Source: Alphaproteobacteria bacterium
Lineage (GTDB): Bacteria > Pseudomonadota > Alphaproteobacteria > Micropepsales > Micropepsaceae
Direction: 5' to 3'
DNA: 64,000 bases
Assembly: GCA_947474645.1 (NCBI GenBank)
Contig: CANJJD010000004.1
Span: 62,001 to 126,000 of the forward strand
In this document: one piece after another, positions 7,658 through 16,499 of the stretch
Numbering within the stretch: the stretch's first letter is position 1
Layout of the letters: every line of letters starts with the position of its first letter
Notes under the pieces: model-generated
Told to the model about the DNA's origin: nothing
The model's input: the letters and a program-made list of their open reading frames with translations, nothing else
Databases searched by the model: none
Translations under genes and position numbers: made by a program

Positions 7658-8596
7658 ATGAAAGACCCTTATGAAGTCCTTGGCGTAACCAAGAGCGCCA
7701 GCGAGGCCGAGATCAAGAAGGCGTTTCGCGGCCTGGCCAAGAAGCATCATCCCGACAAGCATGCGGGTGACGCCGCCGCGCAGAAGCGCTTCCAGGAAAT
7801 CTCCGGCGCCTATGACATTCTGGGCGACAAGCAGAAGCGCGCCCAGTTCGACTCCGGCGTCATCGGCGCCGACGGCAATCCCAAGGGCTTTGATCCGCGC
7901 GCCGGAGGCGGCTTCCGCCAGGGCAATCCGTTCGGCGGCGGCGCACCGGGCGGCGGCCCCGGCGGTTTTCATTTCAGCTTCGACGACAACCCGGGCGGCC
8001 CGGCGGGCTTTGAGGATATCTTCGCCGACCTGATGGGCGGTGGCCGGCGCGGACGCGGCCAACCGCGCGCCGCCAGGGGCGAGGATTTCGCCGCCGCTGT
8101 GACGGTCAGCTTCGATGAATCCGCTTCCGGCGGCACCCGCCGGGTGGTGCTGCAGAATGGCGAACAGATTGACGTCAAAATTCCCGCAGGCGTGAAGGAC
8201 GGCCAGACCATCCGGGTCAAGGGCCGGGGCGGCGCCGGCCGCGGCGGCACGCCCAATGGCGACATCCTGCTGACCGTTTCGGTGGCGGCGCATCCCTGGA
8301 TGACGCGCGATGGAAACGACATCCGCATGGACCTGCCGGTGACCCTGAAAGAAGCGGCACTGGGCGGCAAGGTGCCGGTGCCGACCCTGACCGGCACGGT
8401 GTCGCTGAGCGTGCCGCCCAATTCCAACACCGGCACGGTGCTGCGGCTGAAGGGCAAGGGCATCGCCGCCAAGGATGCGCCGGGCGATCTGTATGTCCGG
8501 CTGGTCGTCTCGCTGCCCGATAAGCCCGACGAGTCCCTCAAGGCCTTCCTGGAGGGCTGGGGGCACGATTATGACCCCCGCGCAAAGCTGCGATAA
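7658..8596 (+). CDS. DnaJ/CbpA-type J-domain co-chaperone
   Basis: The 312-residue protein has an N-terminal J domain (residues 3-68) with the essential HPD motif in KKHHPDKHAG, a Gly/Phe-rich linker (GGGFRQGNPFGGG and following), and the two beta-sandwich substrate-binding domains of class II J proteins (PAGVKDGQTIRVKG, MDLPVTLKEAALGG, LRLKGKGI). The Cys-rich zinc-finger of true DnaJ is missing, so CbpA-like is the right class. It would stimulate DnaK ATPase in the cytoplasm. It is divergent from the stress-promoter-driven kinase, and the shared region could put it under EcfG as well. Confidence 0.9.
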   Translation: MKDPYEVLGVTKSASEAEIKKAFRGLAKKHHPDKHAGDAAAQKRFQEISGAYDILGDKQKRAQFDSGVIGADGNPKGFDPRAGGGFRQGNPFGGGAPGGGPGGFHFSFDDNPGGPAGFEDIFADLMGGGRRGRGQPRAARGEDFAAAVTVSFDESASGGTRRVVLQNGEQIDVKIPAGVKDGQTIRVKGRGGAGRGGTPNGDILLTVSVAAHPWMTRDGNDIRMDLPVTLKEAALGGKVPVPTLTGTVSLSVPPNSNTGTVLRLKGKGIAAKDAPGDLYVRLVVSLPDKPDESLKAFLEGWGHDYDPRAKLR

Positions 8597-8700
8597 GTAT
8601 TTGATATATTTATGCTTTTAACGCACAGAAAATCCCGTTTGGCGGCTGGCCTATTCAGGGTAAATGACTAGGCTTCACGCCGAACAGCGGGGATACCGGC

Positions 8701-9528
8701 ATGCCATTTCCAGGCCTGATGAAAGGCAAGCGCGGCCTTGTCATGGGCGTGGCCAACCAGCACTCCATCGCCTGGGGCATTGCCCAGGCGCTGCATGAAG
8801 CCGGTGCCGAGCTCGCTTTCTCCTACCAGGGCGACCTGTTCCGCAAGCGCGTGGTGCCGCTGGTGGAGCCGTTAAAGCCGGCGGCGCTGATCGATTGCGA
8901 CGTCAGCAAGCCGGAGTCCATTGACGCCGCCTTCGCCGAACTGGCCAAGGTGTGGGACAGCATAGACTTCATCGTTCATGCCATCGCCTTCTCCGACAAG
9001 GAGCAGCTCAAGGGCCGTTATGTGGATACCACGGCGGACAATTTCCGCATGACCATGGACATTAGCTGCTATTCCTTCACCGCGGTGGCCCAGCGCGCCG
9101 AGAAGATGATGACCAATGGCGGCAGCATGGTGACGCTGACGTACCTCGGCGCGGAACGGAACATGCCGCACTACAATGTGATGGGCGTGGCCAAGGCGGC
9201 ACTGGAAGCATCCGTGCGCTACATGGCCGAAGACCTGGGCAAGAAGAATATCCGGGTCAATTCCATTTCGGCCGGCCCGATCAAGACTTTGGCCTTCGCC
9301 GGCATCGCCGACAGCCGCTATATCCTGAAGTGGAACGAATACAACTCGCCCCTGCGCCGCACCGTGACGCAAGGCGAAGTGGGCAATGCGGCGCTCTACC
9401 TGCTGTCGGACATGGGCAGCGCCGTCACCGGCGAAAACCTGCATGTCGATGCCGGCTATCATGTCGTGGGCATGAAGGCCGAGGACGCGCCCGACATCTC
9501 CGTGCCGCAAAAGTCGGATGACGCTTAG
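8701..9528 (+). CDS. fabI: enoyl-[acyl-carrier-protein] reductase (NADH)
   Basis: FabI performs the last reductive step of each fatty-acid elongation cycle. The 275-residue protein starts with the FabI form of the nucleotide-binding loop, GVANQHSIAWGIAQAL, and carries the two catalytic tyrosines and lysine in LTYLGAERNMPHYNVMGVAK (Tyr, then Tyr-x6-Lys). The region IKTLAFAGI matches the substrate-binding loop contacted by triclosan-type inhibitors. It overlaps the next gene by 11 bases, so the fabI - phosphatase pair is translationally coupled; aroC follows. Confidence 0.96.
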   Translation: MPFPGLMKGKRGLVMGVANQHSIAWGIAQALHEAGAELAFSYQGDLFRKRVVPLVEPLKPAALIDCDVSKPESIDAAFAELAKVWDSIDFIVHAIAFSDKEQLKGRYVDTTADNFRMTMDISCYSFTAVAQRAEKMMTNGGSMVTLTYLGAERNMPHYNVMGVAKAALEASVRYMAEDLGKKNIRVNSISAGPIKTLAFAGIADSRYILKWNEYNSPLRRTVTQGEVGNAALYLLSDMGSAVTGENLHVDAGYHVVGMKAEDAPDISVPQKSDDA

Positions 9529-10123
9529 CCTCAAGCCCGGGCTGACGCTGTATTTCGCGCGCCACGGCCAGACCAGGGCCAATGTGGAAAAGCGTTTCTC
9601 CGGCGAGCGCGACACGCCGCTCACCGATCTGGGCCTGACGCAGGCCGCACAAGTCGGCCATATCCTCAAACGCGAATTGGGAGCGGCGGAGGGTTACCGG
9701 TTCATCTCTTCGCCCCTGACACGCGCCGTCGCCACCATGACCATCGCCCGCCGGGAAATGGGCCTCACCCCTGGGGGCTTTGCCACCGACAACCGGCTGA
9801 AGGAAATCAACCTGGGCGTCTGGGACCAGCTCACCGACGTTGAAGCGCGCGCCCAGAGCCCGATCCTGTTCGAGAAGCGCGGCAACGACAAATGGCATGT
9901 GCGGGTACCGGGCGGGGAGAATTACGCCGAAGTCGCCGCCCGGGTCAGCGACTGGGTGCGGGAGCTGAAGACCGACACGGTGGCCGTCAGCCATGGCGCC
10001 ACCACCCGTATCTTAAGGGGGTTGCTGGCGGGGCTGGACTGGCGGGCCATGAGCGCCCTGGACGAGCCGCAGGGCGTGGTTTTCCGGGTATCAGGCTCGA
10101 CAGTGACGCGGCTGGACCCCTAG
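9518..10123 (+). CDS. histidine phosphatase family protein (phosphoglycerate-mutase-like)
   Basis: The 201-residue protein begins with the phosphohistidine motif YFARHGQT (about residues 12-19). The second core arginine is in [12 protein letters not shown], the acidic residue in [10 protein letters not shown], and the second catalytic histidine in [10 protein letters not shown]. These define the histidine phosphatase superfamily, which covers phosphoglycerate mutases and many broad phosphatases. The specific substrate is not evident. Its ATG lies inside the last codons of fabI, and aroC starts 29 bases after its stop; the trio is a recurrent alphaproteobacterial gene order. Confidence 0.88.
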   Translation: MTLSLKPGLTLYFARHGQTRANVEKRFSGERDTPLTDLGLTQAAQVGHILKRELGAAEGYRFISSPLTRAVATMTIARREMGLTPGGFATDNRLKEINLGVWDQLTDVEARAQSPILFEKRGNDKWHVRVPGGENYAEVAARVSDWVRELKTDTVAVSHGATTRILRGLLAGLDWRAMSALDEPQGVVFRVSGSTVTRLDP

Positions 10124-10152
10124 CCCCAAATCGCGGTATTCCGGCACCCGTC

Positions 10153-11253
10153 ATGTCGCACAACACCTTTGGCCACCTCTTCCGCGTCACCACTTTTGGC
10201 GAAAGCCATGGGCCGGCGATCGGCTGCGTGGTGGATGGCTGCCCGCCGGGCATCGAGCTGACCGAGGCCGATTTCACCTACTGGATGGACAAGCGCCGTC
10301 CGGGCACCTCCAAGTTTGTCACCCAGCGCCAGGAGCCGGACACGGTGAAAATCCTGTCGGGTGTGTTCCAGGACGAGCGCATGGCGGCCCAAGTCACCAC
10401 CGGCACGCCCATCGGGCTCTTGATCGAGAATGTGGACCAGCGCTCCAAGGATTATGCCGACATCCGCGACAAGTACCGCCCCGGTCATGCTGACTTCACC
10501 TATGAAGCCAAGTATGGCGTGCGCGACTATCGCGGCGGCGGCCGCCAGAGCGCGCGCGAGACCGCGACCCGCGTGGCGGCGGGCGCCATCGCGCGCAAGA
10601 TATTGGACAAGCTTTACGGCAAGGTAACGATCCGCGGCGCCCTGGTTCAGATGGGCACGCAGAAGATCGCCCGCGCCAACTGGTCCTGGGATGCGGTGAA
10701 CCAGAACCCCTTCTTCTGCCCGGACGCCAAGGCGGCGCCCCAATGGGAAGAATACCTCGAAGGCATCCGCAAGAACGGTTCATCGGTAGGCGCCATCATC
10801 GAAGTGGTGGCCGAAGGCATTCCCGCGGGCCTCGGCGCGCCGGTCTATGCCAAGCTGGACAATGAATTGGCCAGCGCGCTGATGAGCATCAACGCCGTCA
10901 AGGGCGTGGAGATCGGCGATGGCTTCGCCACCGCCGCCCTGACCGGCGAGGAAAATGCCGACGAGATGCGCATGGGCAGTGACGGCAAGCCGGTGTTCCT
11001 GGCCAACCATGCCGGCGGCATCCTGGGCGGCATCTCCACCGGCCAGCCCATCGTGGCGCGTTTCGCGGTCAAGCCGACCTCGTCCATTCTCAGCCCGCGC
11101 AAGACCATCGAGAAATCGGGCGCGGAGACGGAAATCCTCACCAAGGGCCGCCATGATCCGTGCGTCGGCATCCGCGCCGTGCCGGTGGGTGAAGCCATGA
11201 TGGCCTGCGTGCTGGCAGACCAGGCGCTAAGGCATCGCGCTCAAAACGGCTAG
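10153..11253 (+). CDS. aroC: chorismate synthase
   Basis: AroC makes chorismate from EPSP with reduced FMN, ending the shikimate pathway. The 366-residue protein contains the family signatures [14 protein letters not shown] near the start, the central block [20 protein letters not shown], and the C-terminal [17 protein letters not shown]. The track ORF extends upstream to 9892 through the phosphatase gene; the ATG at 10153 gives [20 protein letters not shown], the normal AroC beginning. The stop overlaps the stop of the convergent quinoprotein gene by 4 bases. Confidence 0.97.
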   Translation: MSHNTFGHLFRVTTFGESHGPAIGCVVDGCPPGIELTEADFTYWMDKRRPGTSKFVTQRQEPDTVKILSGVFQDERMAAQVTTGTPIGLLIENVDQRSKDYADIRDKYRPGHADFTYEAKYGVRDYRGGGRQSARETATRVAAGAIARKILDKLYGKVTIRGALVQMGTQKIARANWSWDAVNQNPFFCPDAKAAPQWEEYLEGIRKNGSSVGAIIEVVAEGIPAGLGAPVYAKLDNELASALMSINAVKGVEIGDGFATAALTGEENADEMRMGSDGKPVFLANHAGGILGGISTGQPIVARFAVKPTSSILSPRKTIEKSGAETEILTKGRHDPCVGIRAVPVGEAMMACVLADQALRHRAQNG

Positions 11254-13202
11254 TTCGGCGGCCAGGGTCCCGGCCCCTGCTTGCGTGCAGGATAGGGCGC
11301 GATGATGTCCACCGGCTTTTCGCCGTCCTTGGGCAGCGCAAAGGCAATCAGCACTTGGCGATAGACGGAATTCTCCCGCGGTGAGGGACGGTGCGCGTTG
11401 CCCGGCCCGCCCGCGGCGATCACCACATATTGGCGGCCATCCTTGCCCATATAGGTCATCGGCCCGGCATCGGATGACGCGGGCATTTTCATCTCCCACA
11501 GCTTGCGGCCCGTGCGCGTGTCATGGGCGTAGAAATGATCGTCGGACGGCGCTGCGAAGACGACGCCGCCGCGCGTCGCCAGGGTCGGGCCGATGCTGGC
11601 CGCGCCCATGTCCTTGGCGCCCACGCCATACTCGCTTTCCAGCGAACCCAGCGGCACGCGCCAGGCGATGGTGCCCGATCCCAGATTGACGGCGACCAGT
11701 TCGCCCTGCAGGCCGCCATTGCAACTGCGGCCGCCCTTGTCGTGGAAACGGACATTGCCGACATTGGAATGCACGCCGCCATTGCCCGGCGTGCCGTTGC
11801 TGGTCGGCGTGACCGTGACCATGGTCGGCATATTGTCGACATTGGCGAAGGCAAGCTCGCGCTCCGGATCGATGGAGACCCCGCCCCAGTCCATGCCGCC
11901 GATGGCGCCGATGCTGTTAAGGGCCCACACACCGCCGCCCTTGGGCACCGAGAAGGGCCCGACATCTTCCAGCTTGCGCTCATCGAACAGCGCCTTGCAT
12001 TCCTCATTGGCGCGCGCGGAAAGCTGGCTGAGATGGTCGCGCTTTACCGTCGCGGGGATCAGCGGCGGCGGCGCGATGGTGAAGGGCTGGGTGGGCGAAG
12101 ATTTTTCGCCCGGGATCTGGCTCTGCGCCACCGGCCGCTCTTCCCAGGGATGGATCGGCTTGCCGGTTGCCGCGTCCAGGATCCAGATCATGGCCTGCTT
12201 GGTGGCCTGCACCACCACCTTCACGCGCTTGCCGTCCTTGGTGACGGTCAGCGGCGCAGGCGCGGCGTTGGTGTCCAGGTCGAAGATGCCATGATGCTGT
12301 TGCTGGTGGCGCCACTTGACCTTGCCCGTGGCCGCGTCGATCGCGACGGTGGAGCCGGAGCCGGCATTGTCGCCTGGCCGCCAGATGCCGACATAGTCGG
12401 GACTGGGCGAATCCGTGGGGACATAGACGGTACCGCTGGCTTCATCCAGGGCCAGGTGACCCCAGCCCCCCATGCTCACGACCTTGTCGGTATCCGGACC
12501 CCAACTGTCGCCGCCCGGTTCGTCCTTGCCGGGGATGACGCGCGCCGTCCACACCAGCTTGCCGGTGCGCAAATCGTTGGCATGGGGATCGGCGGGCTGG
12601 GCCGGCGGCGGCAGAAAGCCGGTGGCGCCGGTGGTGATGATCAGGTTCTTGTAGATGATGGGCGGCGAATTGGTCTGCACGCCGCCATTGATCTTGCCGC
12701 CTTCCGCCGGATTGGGCAGGCCGAGCTCCAGACCCGTGGCGGGCCAGTCCGAAACCAATTGGCCGGTCTTGAGGTCGAAGCCGAACGCCTTGTGACCCCA
12801 CAGCGCCACCAGCCTGGGCTTCATTTTGCCGTCGCCGGCCCAATAGGCATAGCTGCGGCGGTTGAAGCCGGCGCCCACCGTGACCGGCGGCTTGGCGCGC
12901 CACACCTGTTTGCCCGTTTCCGGCTCCAGCGCGATGGTATCGCCGGTCTGGCTGTCCGTCAGATAAAGCAGCCCGTCGATCAGCAGCGGCCTGGTTTCCC
13001 AGGTGCGGCCGAACTTGCCGCTGTCCCAGACCCAGACGGGCTTCAGGCCGGCGACATTGGCCGGGGTGATCTGGCTCAGCGGCGAAAAGTTCTGCCGCGC
13101 GCTGCTTCCGCCCCAGTCCGTCCATTCCGAGACCTGCCCCTGCGCGCCGCCCGCGACGGCGGCCAGCGCCACGATCCCGATTGCCAGTTTGCGATTTTTC
13201 AT
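11250..13202 (-). CDS. PQQ-dependent membrane/periplasmic dehydrogenase (quinoprotein)
   Basis: A protein of about 650 residues with a Sec signal (ends AVAGGAQGQ) and an eight-bladed quinoprotein propeller. Blade repeats such as [39 protein letters not shown] and [15 protein letters not shown] follow the AxDxxTGxxxW pattern of PQQ enzymes. It begins [30 protein letters not shown], as in glucose/alcohol quinoproteins. No CxxCH haem site and no N-terminal membrane domain are present, so electrons must go to a separate acceptor. A second ATG (13202) is better spaced from the GGGGGA ribosome site than the first (13208). The sugar or alcohol oxidised is not determinable. Confidence 0.85.
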   Translation of the reverse strand: MKNRKLAIGIVALAAVAGGAQGQVSEWTDWGGSSARQNFSPLSQITPANVAGLKPVWVWDSGKFGRTWETRPLLIDGLLYLTDSQTGDTIALEPETGKQVWRAKPPVTVGAGFNRRSYAYWAGDGKMKPRLVALWGHKAFGFDLKTGQLVSDWPATGLELGLPNPAEGGKINGGVQTNSPPIIYKNLIITTGATGFLPPPAQPADPHANDLRTGKLVWTARVIPGKDEPGGDSWGPDTDKVVSMGGWGHLALDEASGTVYVPTDSPSPDYVGIWRPGDNAGSGSTVAIDAATGKVKWRHQQQHHGIFDLDTNAAPAPLTVTKDGKRVKVVVQATKQAMIWILDAATGKPIHPWEERPVAQSQIPGEKSSPTQPFTIAPPPLIPATVKRDHLSQLSARANEECKALFDERKLEDVGPFSVPKGGGVWALNSIGAIGGMDWGGVSIDPERELAFANVDNMPTMVTVTPTSNGTPGNGGVHSNVGNVRFHDKGGRSCNGGLQGELVAVNLGSGTIAWRVPLGSLESEYGVGAKDMGAASIGPTLATRGGVVFAAPSDDHFYAHDTRTGRKLWEMKMPASSDAGPMTYMGKDGRQYVVIAAGGPGNAHRPSPRENSVYRQVLIAFALPKDGEKPVDIIAPYPARKQGPGPWPPN

Positions 13203-13357
13203 GGACATCCCCCGGCGTTATTTTCGCGCAATGGGCTTATGCGCCCATCTTGGGAAGATTGTTCTATTTTCCGATCTGAACGGCAAGCCCGGCAGGGCGA
13301 TGGACTTAAGGGCCCGCCGATGGTGTCATGGCCCCTTCGTTGCTCGAGGGGATGATC

Positions 13358-14611
13358 ATGAAGCGCTATTTTCCGGCCCTGATCGCCGGCGCCATGATCC
13401 TGGGCGTGCTGGCCGGGTTTTTGATCAATACCCACCTGCCGCCCGAAGACGCCAAGGCGGCGGCCGCGGGCCTGTCCATCATCACCGATGTCTTCCTGCG
13501 CCTGATCAAGATGATCATCGCACCTTTGGTCTTCTCCACCCTGGTGGTGGGCATCGCCCATATGGAGGATTCCGCCGCCATCGGCCGGGTCGGCATCAAG
13601 ACCATCGGCTGGTTCCTGCTGGCCTCGCTGATCTCGCTCACATTGGGCCTGATCATGGTGCAGTTGCTGGCGCCGGGCGCGGGCCTGGCGCTGCCACCAC
13701 CGGCCGCCACGTCCGGTGTGGCCACCGCCGGCTTCTCGCTGAAGGAGTTCATCACCCATCTGGTGCCGGCCTCGATCTTCGACGCCATGGCCCGCAACGA
13801 GATCCTGCAGATCGTGGTGTTCTCGGTGTTCGTCGGCTCGGCGGTGGCGGCGCTGGACGGCAAGGCGCCGATGATCCTGACCGCCTGCGAGCAGGCGGCG
13901 GCGGTGATGCTGAAGATCACCTCCTATGTGATGCTGCTGGCCCCCTTGGTGGTGTTCGCGGCGCTGGCTTCCACCGTGGCCACGTCGGGCCTGGGCATCG
14001 TTGTGGTCTATGCCAAGTTCGTGGGCGGCTTTTACCTGTCGCTGCTGCTGCTGTGCTGCATCCTGATCGGTTTTGCCGCGCTGGCGGTGGGGCGGCGCAC
14101 CGGCGCCCTGCTGCGCAACATCCGCGAGCCCTGGCTGCTGGCTTTTTCCACCGCCACATCCGAGGCCGCCTATCCGGGCCTGTTGGCCGGCCTGCCCCGC
14201 TTCGGCGTGCCGCGCAAGATTGTCAGCTTCGTCCTGCCGCTGGGTTATTCCTTCAACCTGGACGGCTCGATGATCTATTGCACCTTCGCCACGCTGTTCA
14301 TCGCCCAGGCCTATGGCATTGATCTGAGCCTGGGCCAGCAGATCACCATGCTGGCGCTGTTGATGATCACTTCCAAGGGCATCGCCGGGGTGCCGCGCGC
14401 CTCGCTGGTGGTGATCGCCGCCACCTTGCCGGTGTTTCACCTGCCCGAAGCGGGCCTGCTCTTGATCCTGGGCGTGGACCATCTGCTGGACATGGGGCGC
14501 AGCGCCACCAATGTGGTGGGCAATTCGGTGGCGGCGGTGATCGTCAGCAAGTGGGAAAAACAGCTTGAAGAGGGCGAACCCGTCTCCCCCGGTTTGCCTC
14601 AGGTCGGCTGA
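13358..14611 (+). CDS. dicarboxylate/amino acid:cation symporter (DctA/GltP family)
   Basis: The 417-residue membrane protein shows the DAACS fold: early helices with LIKMIIAPLVFSTLVVGIAHM, re-entrant hairpin 1 (FSTATSEAAYPGLL, where SSxT is more usual), the helix LGYSFNLDGSMIYCTFATLFIAQ with the substrate-binding NMDGT-like segment, hairpin 2 (SKGIAGVPRASLVV), and DHLLDMGRSATNVVGN at the end. It would import C4-dicarboxylates or acidic amino acids with sodium or protons. I selected the third in-frame ATG (13358) because GAGGGG lies six bases before it. Its 3' end overlaps the convergent C13 peptidase gene by 13 bases. Confidence 0.9.
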   Translation: MKRYFPALIAGAMILGVLAGFLINTHLPPEDAKAAAAGLSIITDVFLRLIKMIIAPLVFSTLVVGIAHMEDSAAIGRVGIKTIGWFLLASLISLTLGLIMVQLLAPGAGLALPPPAATSGVATAGFSLKEFITHLVPASIFDAMARNEILQIVVFSVFVGSAVAALDGKAPMILTACEQAAAVMLKITSYVMLLAPLVVFAALASTVATSGLGIVVVYAKFVGGFYLSLLLLCCILIGFAALAVGRRTGALLRNIREPWLLAFSTATSEAAYPGLLAGLPRFGVPRKIVSFVLPLGYSFNLDGSMIYCTFATLFIAQAYGIDLSLGQQITMLALLMITSKGIAGVPRASLVVIAATLPVFHLPEAGLLLILGVDHLLDMGRSATNVVGNSVAAVIVSKWEKQLEEGEPVSPGLPQVG

Positions 14612-15438
14612 TTGCCGTTCTGTGCCGGCGGCCCATTGAACGGGTTCGGCTCCGGCAAGTCGCGCCAGCGCAAGGTAAAGGTCACGGCGGAACCGACACT
14701 GACCTGCGGCTCCGACGGGGGCGTTGCCTTCATTTGCTGTTCGCGCACCGCCACGCATTGCTGCACACCAGCGCCCAAGCCGGGAAAATCGCCGGCGATC
14801 TGCATCGCCCGCAGGAAACAGTCGTCGAAGAAGGTGTAGTGGTCCAGCTCGCCGCAGCCGAAACTGGTGCGGTCGGTGCGCGAGGCGGTCATGATGATGC
14901 GGTTCTCGCCCTGCAGCGGCGTCACGAACTGGCCTGAATAGCAGGCCGACATCACGATCACGGACGGGCGCTTGCCGCAGGCGCCATTGATCATGTCGCG
15001 CAACTGCTCCGGCCCCAGCACGCCATCGCCCATGATGATGCCGGTGGGCACGCCATGGGAGGTGAAATAGATCAGGCAACCGGCCTTGGCCTTGCCCGCG
15101 GCTTCGTGCATGGCGGCGGCGATTTCGGGAATGGTGGTGTGCTGGGTGCCCTCGTCATAATCAACCGAGAACTGCACCATGTTGGCCTTGGCAAAGCCGA
15201 TCTTGGCGAAGGCCGCCGCCAAATCGCGGCGGGCATTGTTGAACACCTTGGACGGCGCGCCGGAATGGGCCCGGTAGTCGCCCGCCACCAGCACCACCGC
15301 CCAATCCTTGAAACTGGTAAGGTCGGATTCGGGCGCCGCGGCCGCCTTGGCCGGCGGCGGTTCTTGCAGCAGCCACAGCCCTGCCCCGCCCAGCGCCAAC
15401 GCCAGCACAGCACCCAGCGCGATTAGAGTTTTCCTCAA
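14599..15438 (-). CDS. membrane-anchored C13-family (legumain-like) cysteine peptidase
   Basis: The 279-residue protein has an N-terminal signal anchor (LIALGAVLALALGGAGLWLL) and then a caspase-like fold domain. The catalytic His sits in CLIYFTSHG and the catalytic Cys in VIVMSACYSGQF, the H-G and AC-S-G pair of peptidase family C13. The sequence WAVVLVAGDYRAHSG at the domain start matches beta-1 of that clan. Family C13 includes plant legumain and GPI-transamidase Gpi8; bacterial members are little studied. The C-terminal 50 residues are Pro/Asn-rich. The gene overlaps the preceding methyltransferase by 4 bases and is probably co-transcribed with it. Confidence 0.8.
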   Translation of the reverse strand: MRKTLIALGAVLALALGGAGLWLLQEPPPAKAAAAPESDLTSFKDWAVVLVAGDYRAHSGAPSKVFNNARRDLAAAFAKIGFAKANMVQFSVDYDEGTQHTTIPEIAAAMHEAAGKAKAGCLIYFTSHGVPTGIIMGDGVLGPEQLRDMINGACGKRPSVIVMSACYSGQFVTPLQGENRIIMTASRTDRTSFGCGELDHYTFFDDCFLRAMQIAGDFPGLGAGVQQCVAVREQQMKATPPSEPQVSVGSAVTFTLRWRDLPEPNPFNGPPAQNGNQPT

Positions 15439-16499
15439 GTCCCGGCCCGCTTAAAGCTTCCGACCAACTCAATATGCGACGACCAGAGGAATTGGTCTAT
15501 CGGGCTGACGGGCCCAGGCCGGTAGCCCCCGGCCGCCAGCAGGGCGGCATCCCGGGCAAAAGTGGCGGCATCGCAGGAGACATAGGCGATCACCGGAACC
15601 CTGGATTTGGCCAGGGCGCGCACTTGCGCCTCGGCGCCGGCGCGGGGCGGGTCCAGCACCACGGCGTCATACGGGTTCAGTTCCACCACCGTCAGGGGCA
15701 GCTTGAAGAGGTCGCGCCGTTCGGTGGTGATCGGCTTGAGGCCCGTGGCGCCCCGGACGGCCGCGGCCAGCGCCTCCAGCGCGGCGGCGTCCTGCTCCAC
15801 GGCATGAACGCGCGCCTTTTTCGCCAGCGGCAGGGCGAAAGTGCCCAGCCCCGCGAACAGGTCGCAGACGGTCTTGGCCTTGCCGGTGATTTTCAAAACC
15901 TGCGCCTGCAGCGCCGCCTCGCCTTGCGCGGTGGATTGCAGGAAGGGGCCCGGCGGCAACATCACGGACACGCCGCCAAGGGTGACGCGGGGTACCGCCG
16001 TTTCAAACACCCTCTCGCCCGCCATTGTCAGGCGGGCGATGCCCAGATCGGCCAAATTCGTGGACAGCGCGGCGGCAAGCGCCGGCGGCAAGCTGCTGCG
16101 CCAGCGCAAGGCGCAGTCGAATCCAGTGTCGCTCTCGGTGACATGCAGCTCCGCCATCTCGCCGACGCCGAACAGCGGCTCCAGCTTCTGGCGCAATCCC
16201 GCCACCAGCGCGAACAGGCCTGGGGTCAGTACATCGCAGTGATGCATGTCGATGACGGTATGGGACTTGGCGGCGTGAAAACCGATATGCAGGCCGTCGG
16301 CCAGGCTCTTGATCTTGAAGGCGGCGCGGCGGCGCGAGCGGGGCGGCACGATCACCGGCGCCAGAACCTCGGCGGTGACCCCGGCCTTCATCAGGGCATT
16401 CTGCACAGCGGCGCGCTTGGCCGCGGCGTAGTCGGCCGGGCCTAAATCCTGCAGCGCACAGCCGCCGCAGCTTCCGAAATGACGGCAGGTTTGATTCAG
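15435..16499 (-). CDS. class I SAM-dependent 23S rRNA/tRNA (uracil-5-)methyltransferase, probable CTG start
   Basis: TrmA/RlmD-type enzymes methylate uridine C5 in RNA. The SAM site is [15 protein letters not shown], the Asp-Pro-Pro motif is [12 protein letters not shown], and the catalytic Cys is in [12 protein letters not shown]. The track start (GTG, 16406) omits the Fe-S motif. Reading the same frame upstream gives [18 protein letters not shown], the expected Cys-x5-Cys-x2-Cys ligands, back to a CTG at 16497-16499 that overlaps the dxs stop as CTGA. No ATG, GTG or TTG occurs in frame between 16406 and an upstream stop. The 354-residue product still lacks the usual N-terminal TRAM domain. 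Confidence 0.85.
   Translation of the reverse strand: MNQTCRHFGSCGGCALQDLGPADYAAAKRAAVQNALMKAGVTAEVLAPVIVPPRSRRRAAFKIKSLADGLHIGFHAAKSHTVIDMHHCDVLTPGLFALVAGLRQKLEPLFGVGEMAELHVTESDTGFDCALRWRSSLPPALAAALSTNLADLGIARLTMAGERVFETAVPRVTLGGVSVMLPPGPFLQSTAQGEAALQAQVLKITGKAKTVCDLFAGLGTFALPLAKKARVHAVEQDAAALEALAAAVRGATGLKPITTERRDLFKLPLTVVELNPYDAVVLDPPRAGAEAQVRALAKSRVPVIAYVSCDAATFARDAALLAAGGYRPGPVSPIDQFLWSSHIELVGSFKRAGT

Noticed and set aside
9892-11253. 453-aa ORF as aroC
   Set aside because: The first 87 residues overlap the phosphatase gene in another frame; the ATG at 10153 gives the standard AroC start.
13199-15079. 626-aa minus-strand ORF opposite the symporter
   Set aside because: Antisense of the DAACS transporter and partly of the C13 gene; the sequence is a low-complexity His/Gln/Asp/Gly run.
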